A stretch of 64,000 bases of DNA. Origin: Mesorhizobium helmanticense (lineage in GTDB: Bacteria; Pseudomonadota; Alphaproteobacteria; Rhizobiales; Rhizobiaceae). The notes under the pieces are model-generated. The model ran no database searches. It saw nothing but the letters and a program-made list of their open reading frames with translations, and was not told the origin of the DNA. The translations under genes and the position numbers were made by a program. Positions 51,016-59,233 of this stretch are shown piece by piece (the stretch's first letter is position 1; each line of letters starts with the position of its first letter). Location: NCBI RefSeq assembly GCF_003034915.1, contig NZ_PZJX01000018.1:186001-250000 (forward strand), written 5' to 3'.

Positions 51016-52471
51016 GTGTAATCCATGTCGCCAGTTGGTCGCGGGTCAGTTCCGCCGATGGCGCCTGGTGCACCAGCTTGTTGTCGTGGAAGACCAGAAC
51101 GCGTTCGCCAAAGCCCAGCACCTCGTCGAGGTCGGTGCTGGCAAAAAGAATCGCCAGTCCGTCATCGGCCAGCGCGCGCAGCAAGCGGTAGATTTCCGCC
51201 CGGGCGCCGACATCGACGCCGCGCGTCGGCTCCTCGAGCAGCAGGATGCGCGGCTTGCTCGACAGCCATTTGCCGATCGAGACCTTCTGTGCATTGCCGC
51301 CCGAAAGCGCATGCACCGGTCGCTCGCGATAGGCCGGCAATATGGTCATGCGCTCGGCGATCGCATCGACGGATTGCCGAAGCCGCGATGGCCGCACCAA
51401 GCCCCACAGGCCGGACTGTGCGAGCCCCGGCGCGCTCATGCTCTCCCAAACCGGCAGGTCGCGAAAGAAACCATCCAGTTGGCGGTCGTCCGAGCAATAG
51501 GCGACAGCCTCTGCCTTGGCGTTGGAAGCCGTGGCGCCCTGGAATTCGATCGCTCCACCCGACAGCGGGCTGACGCCGGCGATGGCGCGTAGCGGCTCGA
51601 CGAAGCCGCTGCCGAGCTGGCCGCAGACCGCGACGATTTCTCCCGGCCGCAGATCGAGACTGACCGGGCTCGCAAGGCCGCCGGCAACGACATCCTTCAG
51701 CCGCACCACGGGCGCTGGCAGAGCCTGGTCTGCCCGAGCCGGCGTGTCCGGATAAAGCTCATCGAGTTCGCGTCCGATCATCGCATGGACGATGCGGGTC
51801 AAGCTGGCATCCTTCGTCTCGAACTGGTCGGCGAGCCGCCCGTTGCGAAGAATGACCGCCGCATCGCAGATCTCGTCGAGTTCGTTCAGCCGATGGGTAA
51901 TGTAGAGAACGACATTGCCCTCGCTTGCCAGGCGAAGCACGGCCTTGTGGACGAGTTCGATATCGCTGTCGGCGAGCGCCGCGGTCGGCTCGTCGAGGAC
52001 CAGCACGCGGGCGTCCTGGGAGAGCATGCGGGCGATCTCGACCAATTGCCGCTCGCCGATCGTCAATTCACCGACGGCGGTGCCCGGATCGACATGTCCG
52101 AGCCCCAGCCGGTTGAGGTATGGCGCGCACAGGGCAGGGGCCGACCCGCGCCGCAGCCAGCGGGAAGGCTGCGTCAGCATGAAGTTTTCCGCCACGCTCA
52201 GATTGGGCAGCACGCTGATCTCCTGCTGCACCACCGCGACGCCCGAGCGGCTGGCGCGCTCGGGGCTGGACAGATCGACCGGCGCGCCGTTGACCCGGAT
52301 GGCGCCGGCCGTCGGCGTGACCAGGCCGGAAAGGATCTTGACCAGCGTCGACTTGCCGGCGCCGTTCTCGCCGAGCAGCGCCGTCACCTTGCCGGGCTCG
52401 ACGCTGAACGTCACGTCGCTCAGCGCGTGCACCGGTCCATAGGATTTGGACAGACCACTGATTTCAAGCAT
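50993..52471 (-). CDS. Sugar ABC transporter ATP-binding protein (RbsA-type)
   Basis: 492 residues. Domain 1: Walker A GENGAGKST, signature LTIGERQLVEIA, Walker B VLVLDEPTAALA. Domain 2: the Walker A site reads CGQLGSGFVEP, lacking the Lys and Thr/Ser, with signature LSGGNAQKVSIGKW and Walker B ILLLEEPTRGVD, where Glu replaces the usual Asp. One functional composite site is expected. A perfect palindrome CCGGCCATGGCCGG lies 10 nt before its start. It powers the two permeases downstream and uses the binding protein at 52558. Confidence 0.9.
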   Translation of the reverse strand: MLEISGLSKSYGPVHALSDVTFSVEPGKVTALLGENGAGKSTLVKILSGLVTPTAGAIRVNGAPVDLSSPERASRSGVAVVQQEISVLPNLSVAENFMLTQPSRWLRRGSAPALCAPYLNRLGLGHVDPGTAVGELTIGERQLVEIARMLSQDARVLVLDEPTAALADSDIELVHKAVLRLASEGNVVLYITHRLNELDEICDAAVILRNGRLADQFETKDASLTRIVHAMIGRELDELYPDTPARADQALPAPVVRLKDVVAGGLASPVSLDLRPGEIVAVCGQLGSGFVEPLRAIAGVSPLSGGAIEFQGATASNAKAEAVAYCSDDRQLDGFFRDLPVWESMSAPGLAQSGLWGLVRPSRLRQSVDAIAERMTILPAYRERPVHALSGGNAQKVSIGKWLSSKPRILLLEEPTRGVDVGARAEIYRLLRALADDGLAILFASTDLDEVLGFGERVLVFHDNKLVHQAPSAELTRDQLATWITHGSIDRE

Positions 52472-52480
52472 TTCGCAACA

Positions 52481-52494
52481 CCGGCCATGGCCGG
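52481..52494. repeat. 14-bp palindrome before the ATPase start
   Basis: CCGGCCATGGCCGG lies in the 86-nt gap between the binding-protein stop and the ATPase start (leftward transcript). As RNA it can form a short 5-bp hairpin close to the ribosome-binding region and could lower ATPase translation relative to the binding protein. Confidence 0.35.
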
Positions 52495-52557
52495 CGACAT
52501 TCAGCAGTCGCCAGCACTTGGTTTGTCGGGAAGGCTGCCTTGCTCGCCTCCTTCAGA

Positions 52558-53679
52558 TCAATACACGCAATGGTCCGAGAAGGTCTCGCCCCAGAGCTTG
52601 AACTTCGAAAGGATCTCTCCAGCCTTGGCCTTGTCGGTGCCGACTACGACCTGCGGGTTCGGAATGATGTTGATCTTGCTTGGCGCGAAATTGAACTCGG
52701 GCCTCGCATCCGCCGTGTCGGGAGCGATGTACTGGCCGTCCTTGACCTGCTTGCCATATTCGAAGTAGCGCGCCACGACGTTGAGCGAGAACCAGCCTTC
52801 GAGGCCGGCCGCCTGCACGCCGGTGGCGAATTCCTTCGCCGACTGGATTGCCGAGATGTCGGCGATGCAGGTGGCGCTGATCAGGTAGACATCCTTGCCG
52901 GGCACGAGGCCGACTTCCTCCAGCGCCTGCACGGCGCCGGTCACCGGTCCGTCCGAAGCGCCATAGACGAAATTGATGCCCTTGCCGCGGATGCTGGGGA
53001 TGAGCTGGCTCATCGCCTTGTAGCCGCTGGCATTGTCGAAGCCGGCATATTCCGAAGCGATGACGTTGAACGGCTTGTCCTTGGTCGCGTCCGCGAAGCC
53101 GGCTTCGCGATCGTCACCGGCCGAATATCCCGGTATGAATTTCAGGATGACAAGGTTGCCGCCGTCGCTGGCCAGCTTGTTGCCGGCCGCGACATAGGCG
53201 TCACGCGCCGCGATGGCGTTCTTGCCGGCAACCTGGCCGTTGAAGAAGTCGTCAACGCCGGCATAGGCGACGACGAGATCCTTGGCTTCAGGCCGCAGCG
53301 CCTGATTGACCTGGAAGACCGGCACGCCCGTGCGGCTGAGGCGGCGCAGCGTCGCCAGACCAGCCTGATTGTCGGCGGGCCACCAGACATAGGCCGCCGG
53401 CTGGTTCGGCGAGCCGATGCGCTGCTGGGCCTGCGCGTCCTGCTCGGTCTGGTCGAAATTGTTCTCGATGATGGTGATCTTGTAGTTCGCCTCGGCCGCA
53501 CTCTTCTCGGCGCCGCGGATCCACTGCGCCAGATAGGCGTTGCTGCGGCTGGGCATCAGAACGACGATCTCCTTGCCCTCGCCGTCGAGCTTGCCGTCGG
53601 GCTCTTGCGCCATGACGGGCGCCCATGCCAGCACCACGGCAAACAACGCCGCAAAGGCGGCACCAATCTTCGTTCTCAT
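52558..53679 (-). CDS. Sugar ABC transporter substrate-binding protein (RbsB-type)
   Basis: 373 residues from MRTKIGAAFA, with GGGAGGAAGTC before the ATG. Sec signal peptide: basic MRTK, hydrophobic IGAAFAALFAVVLAWAPV, cleavage likely after MAQ/A near residue 24. The mature part has the periplasmic-binding fold (EIVVLMPSRSNAYLAQWIRG, GVPVFQVNQ, FVYGASDGPVTGAVQAL). It heads the leftward LacI arm; the promoter TTGACA-17-TACTCA with a LacI operator over its -35 box is directly upstream. An unusual feature is the C-terminal SDHCVY end with a Cys. Confidence 0.88.
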   Translation of the reverse strand: MRTKIGAAFAALFAVVLAWAPVMAQEPDGKLDGEGKEIVVLMPSRSNAYLAQWIRGAEKSAAEANYKITIIENNFDQTEQDAQAQQRIGSPNQPAAYVWWPADNQAGLATLRRLSRTGVPVFQVNQALRPEAKDLVVAYAGVDDFFNGQVAGKNAIAARDAYVAAGNKLASDGGNLVILKFIPGYSAGDDREAGFADATKDKPFNVIASEYAGFDNASGYKAMSQLIPSIRGKGINFVYGASDGPVTGAVQALEEVGLVPGKDVYLISATCIADISAIQSAKEFATGVQAAGLEGWFSLNVVARYFEYGKQVKDGQYIAPDTADARPEFNFAPSKINIIPNPQVVVGTDKAKAGEILSKFKLWGETFSDHCVY

Positions 53680-53704
53680 GACTTCCTCCCGGTTTGTCGT
53701 CAAA

Positions 53705-53740
53705 TGAGTAAGCGCCTGAAAACATCTTGTCAATCGATTG
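53705..53740 (-). promoter_or_regulatory. Leftward promoter overlapped by LacI operator 2
   Basis: On the minus strand TTGACA (53733-53728) and TACTCA (53710-53705) are 17 bp apart. The operator core CAATCGATTG (53731-53740) overlaps the -35 element, giving the arrangement CAATCGATTGACA. The start codon is 26 nt past the -10. Occupancy by the adjacent LacI protein should block initiation. Confidence 0.68.
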
Positions 53741-53951
53741 CAAAAAGTGTTGTCATGTGACCAACGGTCGCTGGGAATCGACGGCCGAGCACAGGGGGAC
53801 GAGCGATCGTGGAGAGACGAGCAATCTTCCATTTGACCATTCCGATAGCCGCCGCGGCAAGGCCGGCGGCGAACCATCGCTTGCCAAATATCGGCGGGCC
53901 TGCCAGCAAGATCATGGGATTGGGCGGCGCAACGAGGATGCGGGCGAGGCC

Positions 53952-54965
53952 ATGGCGCGCTTGAACATGCGAGAGCTCGCGCTCAAACTTGGCGTTGACC
54001 GCGCCACTGTCTCGCGTGCGCTCAGCAACGACAAGGCTCATCTGGTCGCGCCGGCGACGCGCGAACGCATCCGTCAGGCGGCTGGTGCTGCCGGCTACCG
54101 GCCGGACCTGACCGCCGCCACGCTTCGCCGCGGCCGCTCGCATACGGTCGGGATACTGGTATCCGATCTCGGCAACGAAACCTTCATCGATGTCATTCGC
54201 ACCATTTTCCGCCATCTCGACGCGCGCTCGGATGCGCCTCCGATCACCCCGCTCATCGCCGAGACGCTGGATCAGCCCGACGCCACACGCCGCCTGATCC
54301 ATACATTCCTGTCGCGTCGCGTCGACGCGATCATCTCGCTCGCTTCGACGGAAGCCGACACCGCGATCCTGCAGGATGCCGCCCGCGAAGTCCCTGTGGT
54401 GCTGGCAATCCGCGCCATTGCCGGCGCTGTCTTCCCGTCCGCCCTGTGTGACGACCGAGCGGGTGGGGCGATGGTGGCCACGCATTTTGCCGAACGGGGA
54501 CACAAGATCGTCTGCCAGGTCCAGGGGCCGCCTTTGTCGGCGACCTTCAAGAACCGGGCGCTCGGGTTCTCGGAAGTCTGCGCCTCGCGATCCATCGTCG
54601 AAACGCCGCAGCGCATCTTTGCCGAGACCGCGACTTCTGCCGCAGGCAAGAGGGCGCTCGACGCCTTGCTGGCGGTCAGCCCGCGACCGACGGCGATCTT
54701 CGCTCACAATGATGCGCTGGCGCTTGGCGTCATCGAGGCCATGCGCCATCGCGGGCTTCGCTGTCCGGAAGACCTGGCGATCGTCGGCTTCAACAACACG
54801 CAGCTTTCACGGATACTGGCCGTGCCGCTCTCGACGGTGGACTATCCGGTGGAGGAGGTCAGCCGCCATGCCGGCGAACTCGTCCGCAACCTGATCGCCG
54901 ACCCGTCGTACCGTTTCGAAAGCCGGCTGTTTACGCCTTCCCTGATCGTTCGCGCTTCTTCCTGA
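53952..54965 (+). CDS. LacI family transcriptional regulator
   Basis: 337 residues from MARLNMRELALKLG. The helix-turn-helix and hinge are classical: LALKLGVDRATVSRALSND (about residues 8-26), IRQAAGAAGYRPD and TLRRGRSHTVGILVSD. The effector domain has the periplasmic-binding fold (FAHNDALALGVIEAM, IVGFNNTQLSRILAVPLSTV). It is divergent from the left-arm importer and precedes the right arm. CAATCGATTG, a typical LacI-family operator form, occurs at both arms and before the hydrolase, so it should repress the whole module until a sugar-like inducer binds. Confidence 0.9.
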   Translation: MARLNMRELALKLGVDRATVSRALSNDKAHLVAPATRERIRQAAGAAGYRPDLTAATLRRGRSHTVGILVSDLGNETFIDVIRTIFRHLDARSDAPPITPLIAETLDQPDATRRLIHTFLSRRVDAIISLASTEADTAILQDAAREVPVVLAIRAIAGAVFPSALCDDRAGGAMVATHFAERGHKIVCQVQGPPLSATFKNRALGFSEVCASRSIVETPQRIFAETATSAAGKRALDALLAVSPRPTAIFAHNDALALGVIEAMRHRGLRCPEDLAIVGFNNTQLSRILAVPLSTVDYPVEEVSRHAGELVRNLIADPSYRFESRLFTPSLIVRASS

Positions 54966-55028
54966 GGGCGGCCGGATGTCTTGTGGCGAGTGGAGCTTGA
55001 GGATTATCTGTTTCGCTGCAATTTTCTG

Positions 55029-55065
55029 CAATCGATTGACAAGCGCCTGCATAGCGGTTCATAAA
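55029..55065 (+). promoter_or_regulatory. Rightward promoter overlapped by LacI operator 3
   Basis: CAATCGATTG (55029-55038) overlaps TTGACA (55036-55041). CATAAA (55060-55065) follows after 18 bp, or TCATAA after 17. The sequence CAATCGATTGACAAG is shared with the leftward promoter at 53733, indicating two matched promoters. Confidence 0.6.
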
Positions 55066-55358
55066 AATGCGACGGACATCATGTCGGGCACTCTGCGCCG
55101 AGATCGGGCAGGGCGCCGGCTGAAGTCTCAAAATGATAAATTTTGCGGTTTGATCCGAGGCTTGGAACTGCAAACTGTCATGTGGCGCCGGGGAGGGCGC
55201 CTCAGGTTAATCAACGCACCAGGCAATAACAGTGACCGCGCCGTTTTCGGGGCCGGATCGATGACATGCAGACGGCGCAGCATCGTTCGCACGTGCTGGC
55301 TGTCGATGGAAAAGGGTGAGGGAGATGCGGCGCAAAGGGGAAACGCATCGTAAAAAAG

Positions 55359-55368
55359 CAATCGATTG
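55359..55368. promoter_or_regulatory. Candidate LacI operator 4
   Basis: CAATCGATTG lies 38-47 bp before the binding-protein start and 330 bp (centre to centre) from operator 3. It could act as a roadblock, as the operator of an unrecognised closer promoter, or in DNA looping. Confidence 0.6.
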
Positions 55369-55405
55369 TAGAAACATCGAGAAATAACCAAAGGGAGTGA
55401 AAAGC

Positions 55406-56665
55406 ATGTCTCGTGAAGAACATATTGTAAGGACGGTCTCGCAAATTCAGGATCCGATGTCGCGCCGCGTGTTCATGCAGCTCGCCGCCGCCGCCGGCAT
55501 CAGCCTGCCGATGGGCACGGCGCTGGGCATGCGGGCAAACCAGGCCTTCGCCGCGCCGACCGGCAAGGCGGCAACCTGCGTGGCGACGCTCGCCAACGAC
55601 TATTGGGCGGCCTTCATCAAGGGCTTCAAGGCGACATCCTCGGCGCTCAAGATCGACCAGGTCGAGCTCTATCACGACAATGACGCGGCCCGCGAGATCA
55701 GCCAGGTTCGCGGCCTGCCCACCCAGGGCGTCAACATGCTGATCAACACGGTCGTCGCCGCCGGCGAGGTGCCGATGATCGCCAAGCTCTGCCAGGAAAA
55801 CAGCGTCTATTACTCGGCGATCTGGGAAATCCCCGCCTGGTTCACGCCGTCCGATGTCGGCGACTACTTCGTCTCCTACATGACCGCCAACTCGGTCGAG
55901 GCCGGCTACCAGGTCGGCAAGGAACTGTTCAAGTCGATCGGCGGCGAGGGCGAGGTGGTCCACATCAAGGGCCTCGCCACGCCGACCGACGATGCCCGCA
56001 CCGCGGGCATGATGAAGGCCGCGGCCGAATTCCCCGGCATCAAGGTCGTCGGCGGCCTGCGCGGCGACTGGGTCCGCGAAAAGGCGCGCACGGTCATGCT
56101 CAGCATGGTCACCGCCTATCCGAACATGAAGGCGGTGTTTGCGCAAAACGATTCCATGGCGCTGGGCGCGCTCTCGGTGCTCAAGGAGCGCAACCTGACC
56201 AACGTCAAGATCGCCGGTATCGACGGTCTCTCGGAAGGTCTGCAGGAGGTTGCCAAGGGCGGGCAGTTTGTCGCCACCAACACCTCGCTCGCGCCCTATC
56301 AGGCCGGCTTTGCCGCAGTCATGCTGTTCGATGCGCTGAACGGCTGGAAGCCCACGCTTGCGGAGCGCCTGCTCTACACCGGCTCGCTCACCGCGACCGG
56401 CGAGACGGCCGCCTCGATCGACGAGAAGGTCTACAAGGGCGCCGAGCTGCCCTTCGATTTCGCCAAGATGAGCCGCACCCTCAATCCCGACAATTGGGAT
56501 CCGCAAAACAACATCTACCCGATCGATCCCTTCACCCAATGGGCGGGTCAGGAGGGCCAGGACAAGCTCAACGCCGCCTATGGCGACGCGGCGAAGTGGA
56601 AGGCCGAGTTCGACGCCGTCACCAAGCTCTACGCGGACCACTACAAGAGCGGCCCGTTCAAGTGA
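55406..56665 (+). CDS. Sugar ABC transporter substrate-binding protein with Tat-type signal
   Basis: 419 residues from MSREEHIVRTV, with AAGGGAG upstream; a GTG at 55397 is less likely. The N-terminus holds a twin-arginine pattern (DPMSRRVFMQLAAAAG, about residues 16-31), a hydrophobic stretch and a probable cleavage after AFA (near residue 49). The mature part has the periplasmic-binding/LacI-type fold: CVATLANDYWAAFIKGF, QGVNMLINTVVAAGEVPM, FAQNDSMALGALSVL, IAGIDGLSEGLQEV. It is the first gene of the right LacI arm, and its stop overlaps the ATPase start (GTGA). The C-terminus is about 60 residues longer than in typical RbsB proteins. Confidence 0.87.
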   Translation: MSREEHIVRTVSQIQDPMSRRVFMQLAAAAGISLPMGTALGMRANQAFAAPTGKAATCVATLANDYWAAFIKGFKATSSALKIDQVELYHDNDAAREISQVRGLPTQGVNMLINTVVAAGEVPMIAKLCQENSVYYSAIWEIPAWFTPSDVGDYFVSYMTANSVEAGYQVGKELFKSIGGEGEVVHIKGLATPTDDARTAGMMKAAAEFPGIKVVGGLRGDWVREKARTVMLSMVTAYPNMKAVFAQNDSMALGALSVLKERNLTNVKIAGIDGLSEGLQEVAKGGQFVATNTSLAPYQAGFAAVMLFDALNGWKPTLAERLLYTGSLTATGETAASIDEKVYKGAELPFDFAKMSRTLNPDNWDPQNNIYPIDPFTQWAGQEGQDKLNAAYGDAAKWKAEFDAVTKLYADHYKSGPFK

Positions 56666-58233
56666 CCTCCCTGACTGTGGTCGGTCGTCCGGATCTCCCG
56701 GGCGGCCGGCCGGCCGCAGCGCCCGCGCTCGAGCTTCGCGATATCTCCAAGACTTACCCCGGCACCAATGCGCTGACCGGGGTAAGCTTCGTGCTGCGCC
56801 GCCATCAGATGCTCGGTCTGGTCGGCGAGAACGGCGCCGGGAAATCGACACTGCTGTCGATCATCAACGGCACCGTGCGCCCGGACACCGGCACCATATC
56901 GATCAATGGCGAGGCGGTGCGCTTCGGCCATCCGACGGAGGCCGCTCGCAACGGCGTCGCCACAGTCTTCCAGGAACAGGGACTGATCCCGACCATCCCC
57001 GTCTTCGAGAACATCTTTCTCGGACGCGAAACCAAATTCACCGTCGCCGGCGGTCTCAGGCGCAAGGCGATGATCGCCGAGGCGCGCGCCGTGCTCGAAG
57101 AGCTCGAAGTTGATGTCAGCCCGACCGCGCTCACCGGCGCCCTGTCCTTCGGCCAGCGCCAGCTCGTCGAGATCGCCAAGGCCTTCGCGCTGAGCCGCGT
57201 CTATCCGGTCGAGCCGATCATCCTTCTCGACGAACCGACCAGCGCGCTTTCGGACCACGAGACCGCCAAGCTTTTCGACGGCATCAACCGCTGGCGCTCG
57301 CGCGCCTCCTTCGTGCTCGTGTCGCATCGCCTGTCCGATGTCTTCGCCATATGCGACGAGGTCGTCGCCTTGAAGGATGGCCATGTCGTCGATCAGCGGC
57401 CGATCAAGAGCATCGACGAGGTGGCGCTGCACGAACTGATCGTCGGCCGCCAGCGCAACGCCGAATACTACCGCGAGGCCGTCCAGCGCGAGCCGTCCGC
57501 CACCGTGGCGCTGCGCGCCACCGGCATCAGCAAGCCGGGCCATCTGCGTGGCGTCTCGCTCGATCTGCGCGAAGGCGAAATCCTCGGCGTCGCCGGCGTG
57601 CTGGGTTCCGGCAAGTCGACGCTTGCCAGGATCATCGCCGGCGCAGAAGCGCAGGGCGAGGGTGACGTGATCGTCGAGGGCGCCACGCTGCTCCGTGGCT
57701 CGCGACGCGACGCCATACGCCACGGCATCGGTTTCGTGCCCGCCGAGCGCAGCGTCGCCGGCATCATCGGCACCGACACGGTCGACTGGAACCTGACGCT
57801 GCCGAACCTCAAGCAGATCGCCTTGGGTTTTCTTGGCCTGATCTCGCCCAGGCGCAGCCGGGCGCTCACCGTCGAATGGATGCAGCGTCTCAAGGTGCGC
57901 GCACCGGGGCCGTCGGCAGCCTGCCGCACGCTGTCGGGCGGCAATCAGCAGAAGATCGTCTTCGCCAAATGGCTGGCGCGCGGCGTTCGCATCCTCGTCC
58001 TCGACGACCCCGGCCGCGGCCTCGATGTCGGCGCCAAGGAGGACATCTATTCGCTGATGCGCGAGATCGCCGACAAGGGCGCGGCCGTGCTTCTGGTCTC
58101 GGACAATCTGCCCGAGCTGATCGGGCTCTCCAATCGGATCATGGTGCTTCGCGATGGCGTGGTTTCCGCCATCGTCGAAACGCCGAAGGATGCCAAGCCA
58201 CGCGAAGTCGACGTGGTTTCGGCAATGCTATAG
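56662..58233 (+). CDS. Sugar ABC transporter ATP-binding protein (RbsA-type)
   Basis: 523 residues using a GTG start that overlaps the previous stop (GTGA); no suitable ATG lies before the first Walker A, so GTG is the best choice. Domain 1: Walker A GENGAGKST, signature LSFGQRQLVEIAKA, Walker B ILLDEPTSALS. Domain 2 has an intact Walker A (GVLGSGKST) and signature LSGGNQQKIVFAKW, but Walker B reads VLDDPGRGLD, with Asp-Pro in place of the catalytic Glu-Pro. It therefore differs from the other two RbsA proteins in the window, where it is the second Walker A that is lost. Confidence 0.88.
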   Translation: MTSLTVVGRPDLPGGRPAAAPALELRDISKTYPGTNALTGVSFVLRRHQMLGLVGENGAGKSTLLSIINGTVRPDTGTISINGEAVRFGHPTEAARNGVATVFQEQGLIPTIPVFENIFLGRETKFTVAGGLRRKAMIAEARAVLEELEVDVSPTALTGALSFGQRQLVEIAKAFALSRVYPVEPIILLDEPTSALSDHETAKLFDGINRWRSRASFVLVSHRLSDVFAICDEVVALKDGHVVDQRPIKSIDEVALHELIVGRQRNAEYYREAVQREPSATVALRATGISKPGHLRGVSLDLREGEILGVAGVLGSGKSTLARIIAGAEAQGEGDVIVEGATLLRGSRRDAIRHGIGFVPAERSVAGIIGTDTVDWNLTLPNLKQIALGFLGLISPRRSRALTVEWMQRLKVRAPGPSAACRTLSGGNQQKIVFAKWLARGVRILVLDDPGRGLDVGAKEDIYSLMREIADKGAAVLLVSDNLPELIGLSNRIMVLRDGVVSAIVETPKDAKPREVDVVSAML

Positions 58234-58241
58234 GGGTTGAA

Positions 58242-59216
58242 ATGGCAGAAGTATCGGCCACCGTGGCCAAGAAGCAGGGCGACTTCAATCTTCGCACGAT
58301 CGTGTTGCCGATCATCGCGATCGTCGTGCTGGTCGCCTATTTCTCCTACGTCAATCCCCTGTTCTTCTCGGCCTCCAATGCGCTCAACATCGGCCGGCAG
58401 TCGTCGGTGCTGCTGATGGTGGCGCTCGCCGGAACCGTGGTCATCCTCATCGGCTCGATCGACCTTTCGGTCGGCGCGCTGGTGACGCTGACCGGCATCC
58501 TTGCCGCGCTCACGGTCGACCAGTTCGGCCTCGCCGGCGCAACGCTGGTCGGCATCGGCGTCGGCGCCCTCGTCGGACTGGTCAATGGCAGCCTTGTCAC
58601 CATGCTCAAGGTGCCGTCCTTCCTCGTCACGCTCGGCATGCTGTCGATCCTCTCCGGCGTCGCCAACCAGATCTCGCAGGGCCAGTCGATCCTGTTCGCC
58701 GACAGCCTGCTGCCCGACCTGGTCAACGGCTCCTTCGTGCTCGGCATCCCCAACGTCATCTGGTTCGCGCTGATCGCCACCGCCGTGCTCACCGTCGTCG
58801 CCTTCCGCACCAAGCTCGGCCGCTATCTCTACGCGCTCGGCGGCGGCGAGATCGTCGCCTCGCATGCCGGCGTCCCGGTCACCTTCTACAAGATCCTCGC
58901 CTTCGTGCTGGCCGGCGCCATCTGTGGCCTCGCCGGCGTCATGCTGACCGGCCAGGTCGGCGCCGGCACGCCGACGGCGGGAAGCAGCCTGCTGCTCAAT
59001 TCGATCGCCGCCGTCGTCATGGGCGGCACGGCCCTGTCAGGCGGCATTGGCGGCCCGCACCGGACGTTTCTTGGCGTGCTCGTCATTGCTATCCTGACCA
59101 ACGGCATGGACGTCACCGAGGTCAACAGCTTCACCCAGGACATCGTCAAGGGCTTCGTCATCATCCTGGCGGTCTCGCTCACCATCGACCGCTCGAAATA
59201 TCTTTTCATCAAGTGA
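58242..59216 (+). CDS. Sugar ABC transporter permease (RbsC-type)
   Basis: 324 residues from MAEVSATVAKK, 8 nt after the ATPase stop. RbsC motifs: ALAGTVVILIGSIDLSVGAL, FRTKLGRYLYALGGGEIVAS and MGGTALSGGIGGP. About ten hydrophobic segments. Only one permease gene is present in the right arm, so the channel would be a homodimer, whereas the left arm and the operon at 36258 each have two. Confidence 0.89.
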   Translation: MAEVSATVAKKQGDFNLRTIVLPIIAIVVLVAYFSYVNPLFFSASNALNIGRQSSVLLMVALAGTVVILIGSIDLSVGALVTLTGILAALTVDQFGLAGATLVGIGVGALVGLVNGSLVTMLKVPSFLVTLGMLSILSGVANQISQGQSILFADSLLPDLVNGSFVLGIPNVIWFALIATAVLTVVAFRTKLGRYLYALGGGEIVASHAGVPVTFYKILAFVLAGAICGLAGVMLTGQVGAGTPTAGSSLLLNSIAAVVMGGTALSGGIGGPHRTFLGVLVIAILTNGMDVTEVNSFTQDIVKGFVIILAVSLTIDRSKYLFIK

Positions 59217-59233
59217 CAAGAAGGGTTCTGTTC

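Larger units (their letters stand above)
54966..55405. other. Intergenic region with two LacI operators
   Basis: No credible gene is present on either strand. The left part holds a LacI operator and a promoter-like pair (55029-55065), the right part a second operator (55359-55368) and the ribosome-binding site of the binding-protein gene. The 290 bp between them look like non-coding leader; I see no defined riboswitch or small RNA, although a transcript from the left promoter would have a long leader. Confidence 0.5.

Noticed and set aside
53727..53951. N-terminal extension of the LacI regulator by 75 residues
   Set aside because: It would start within the LacI operator/promoter region; the DNA-binding domain begins right after the ATG at 53952, as in all LacI proteins.
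55211..56851. 546-codon open frame on the minus strand
   Set aside because: Runs through a LacI operator and the binding-protein gene antisense, with no domain match; high-GC artefact.
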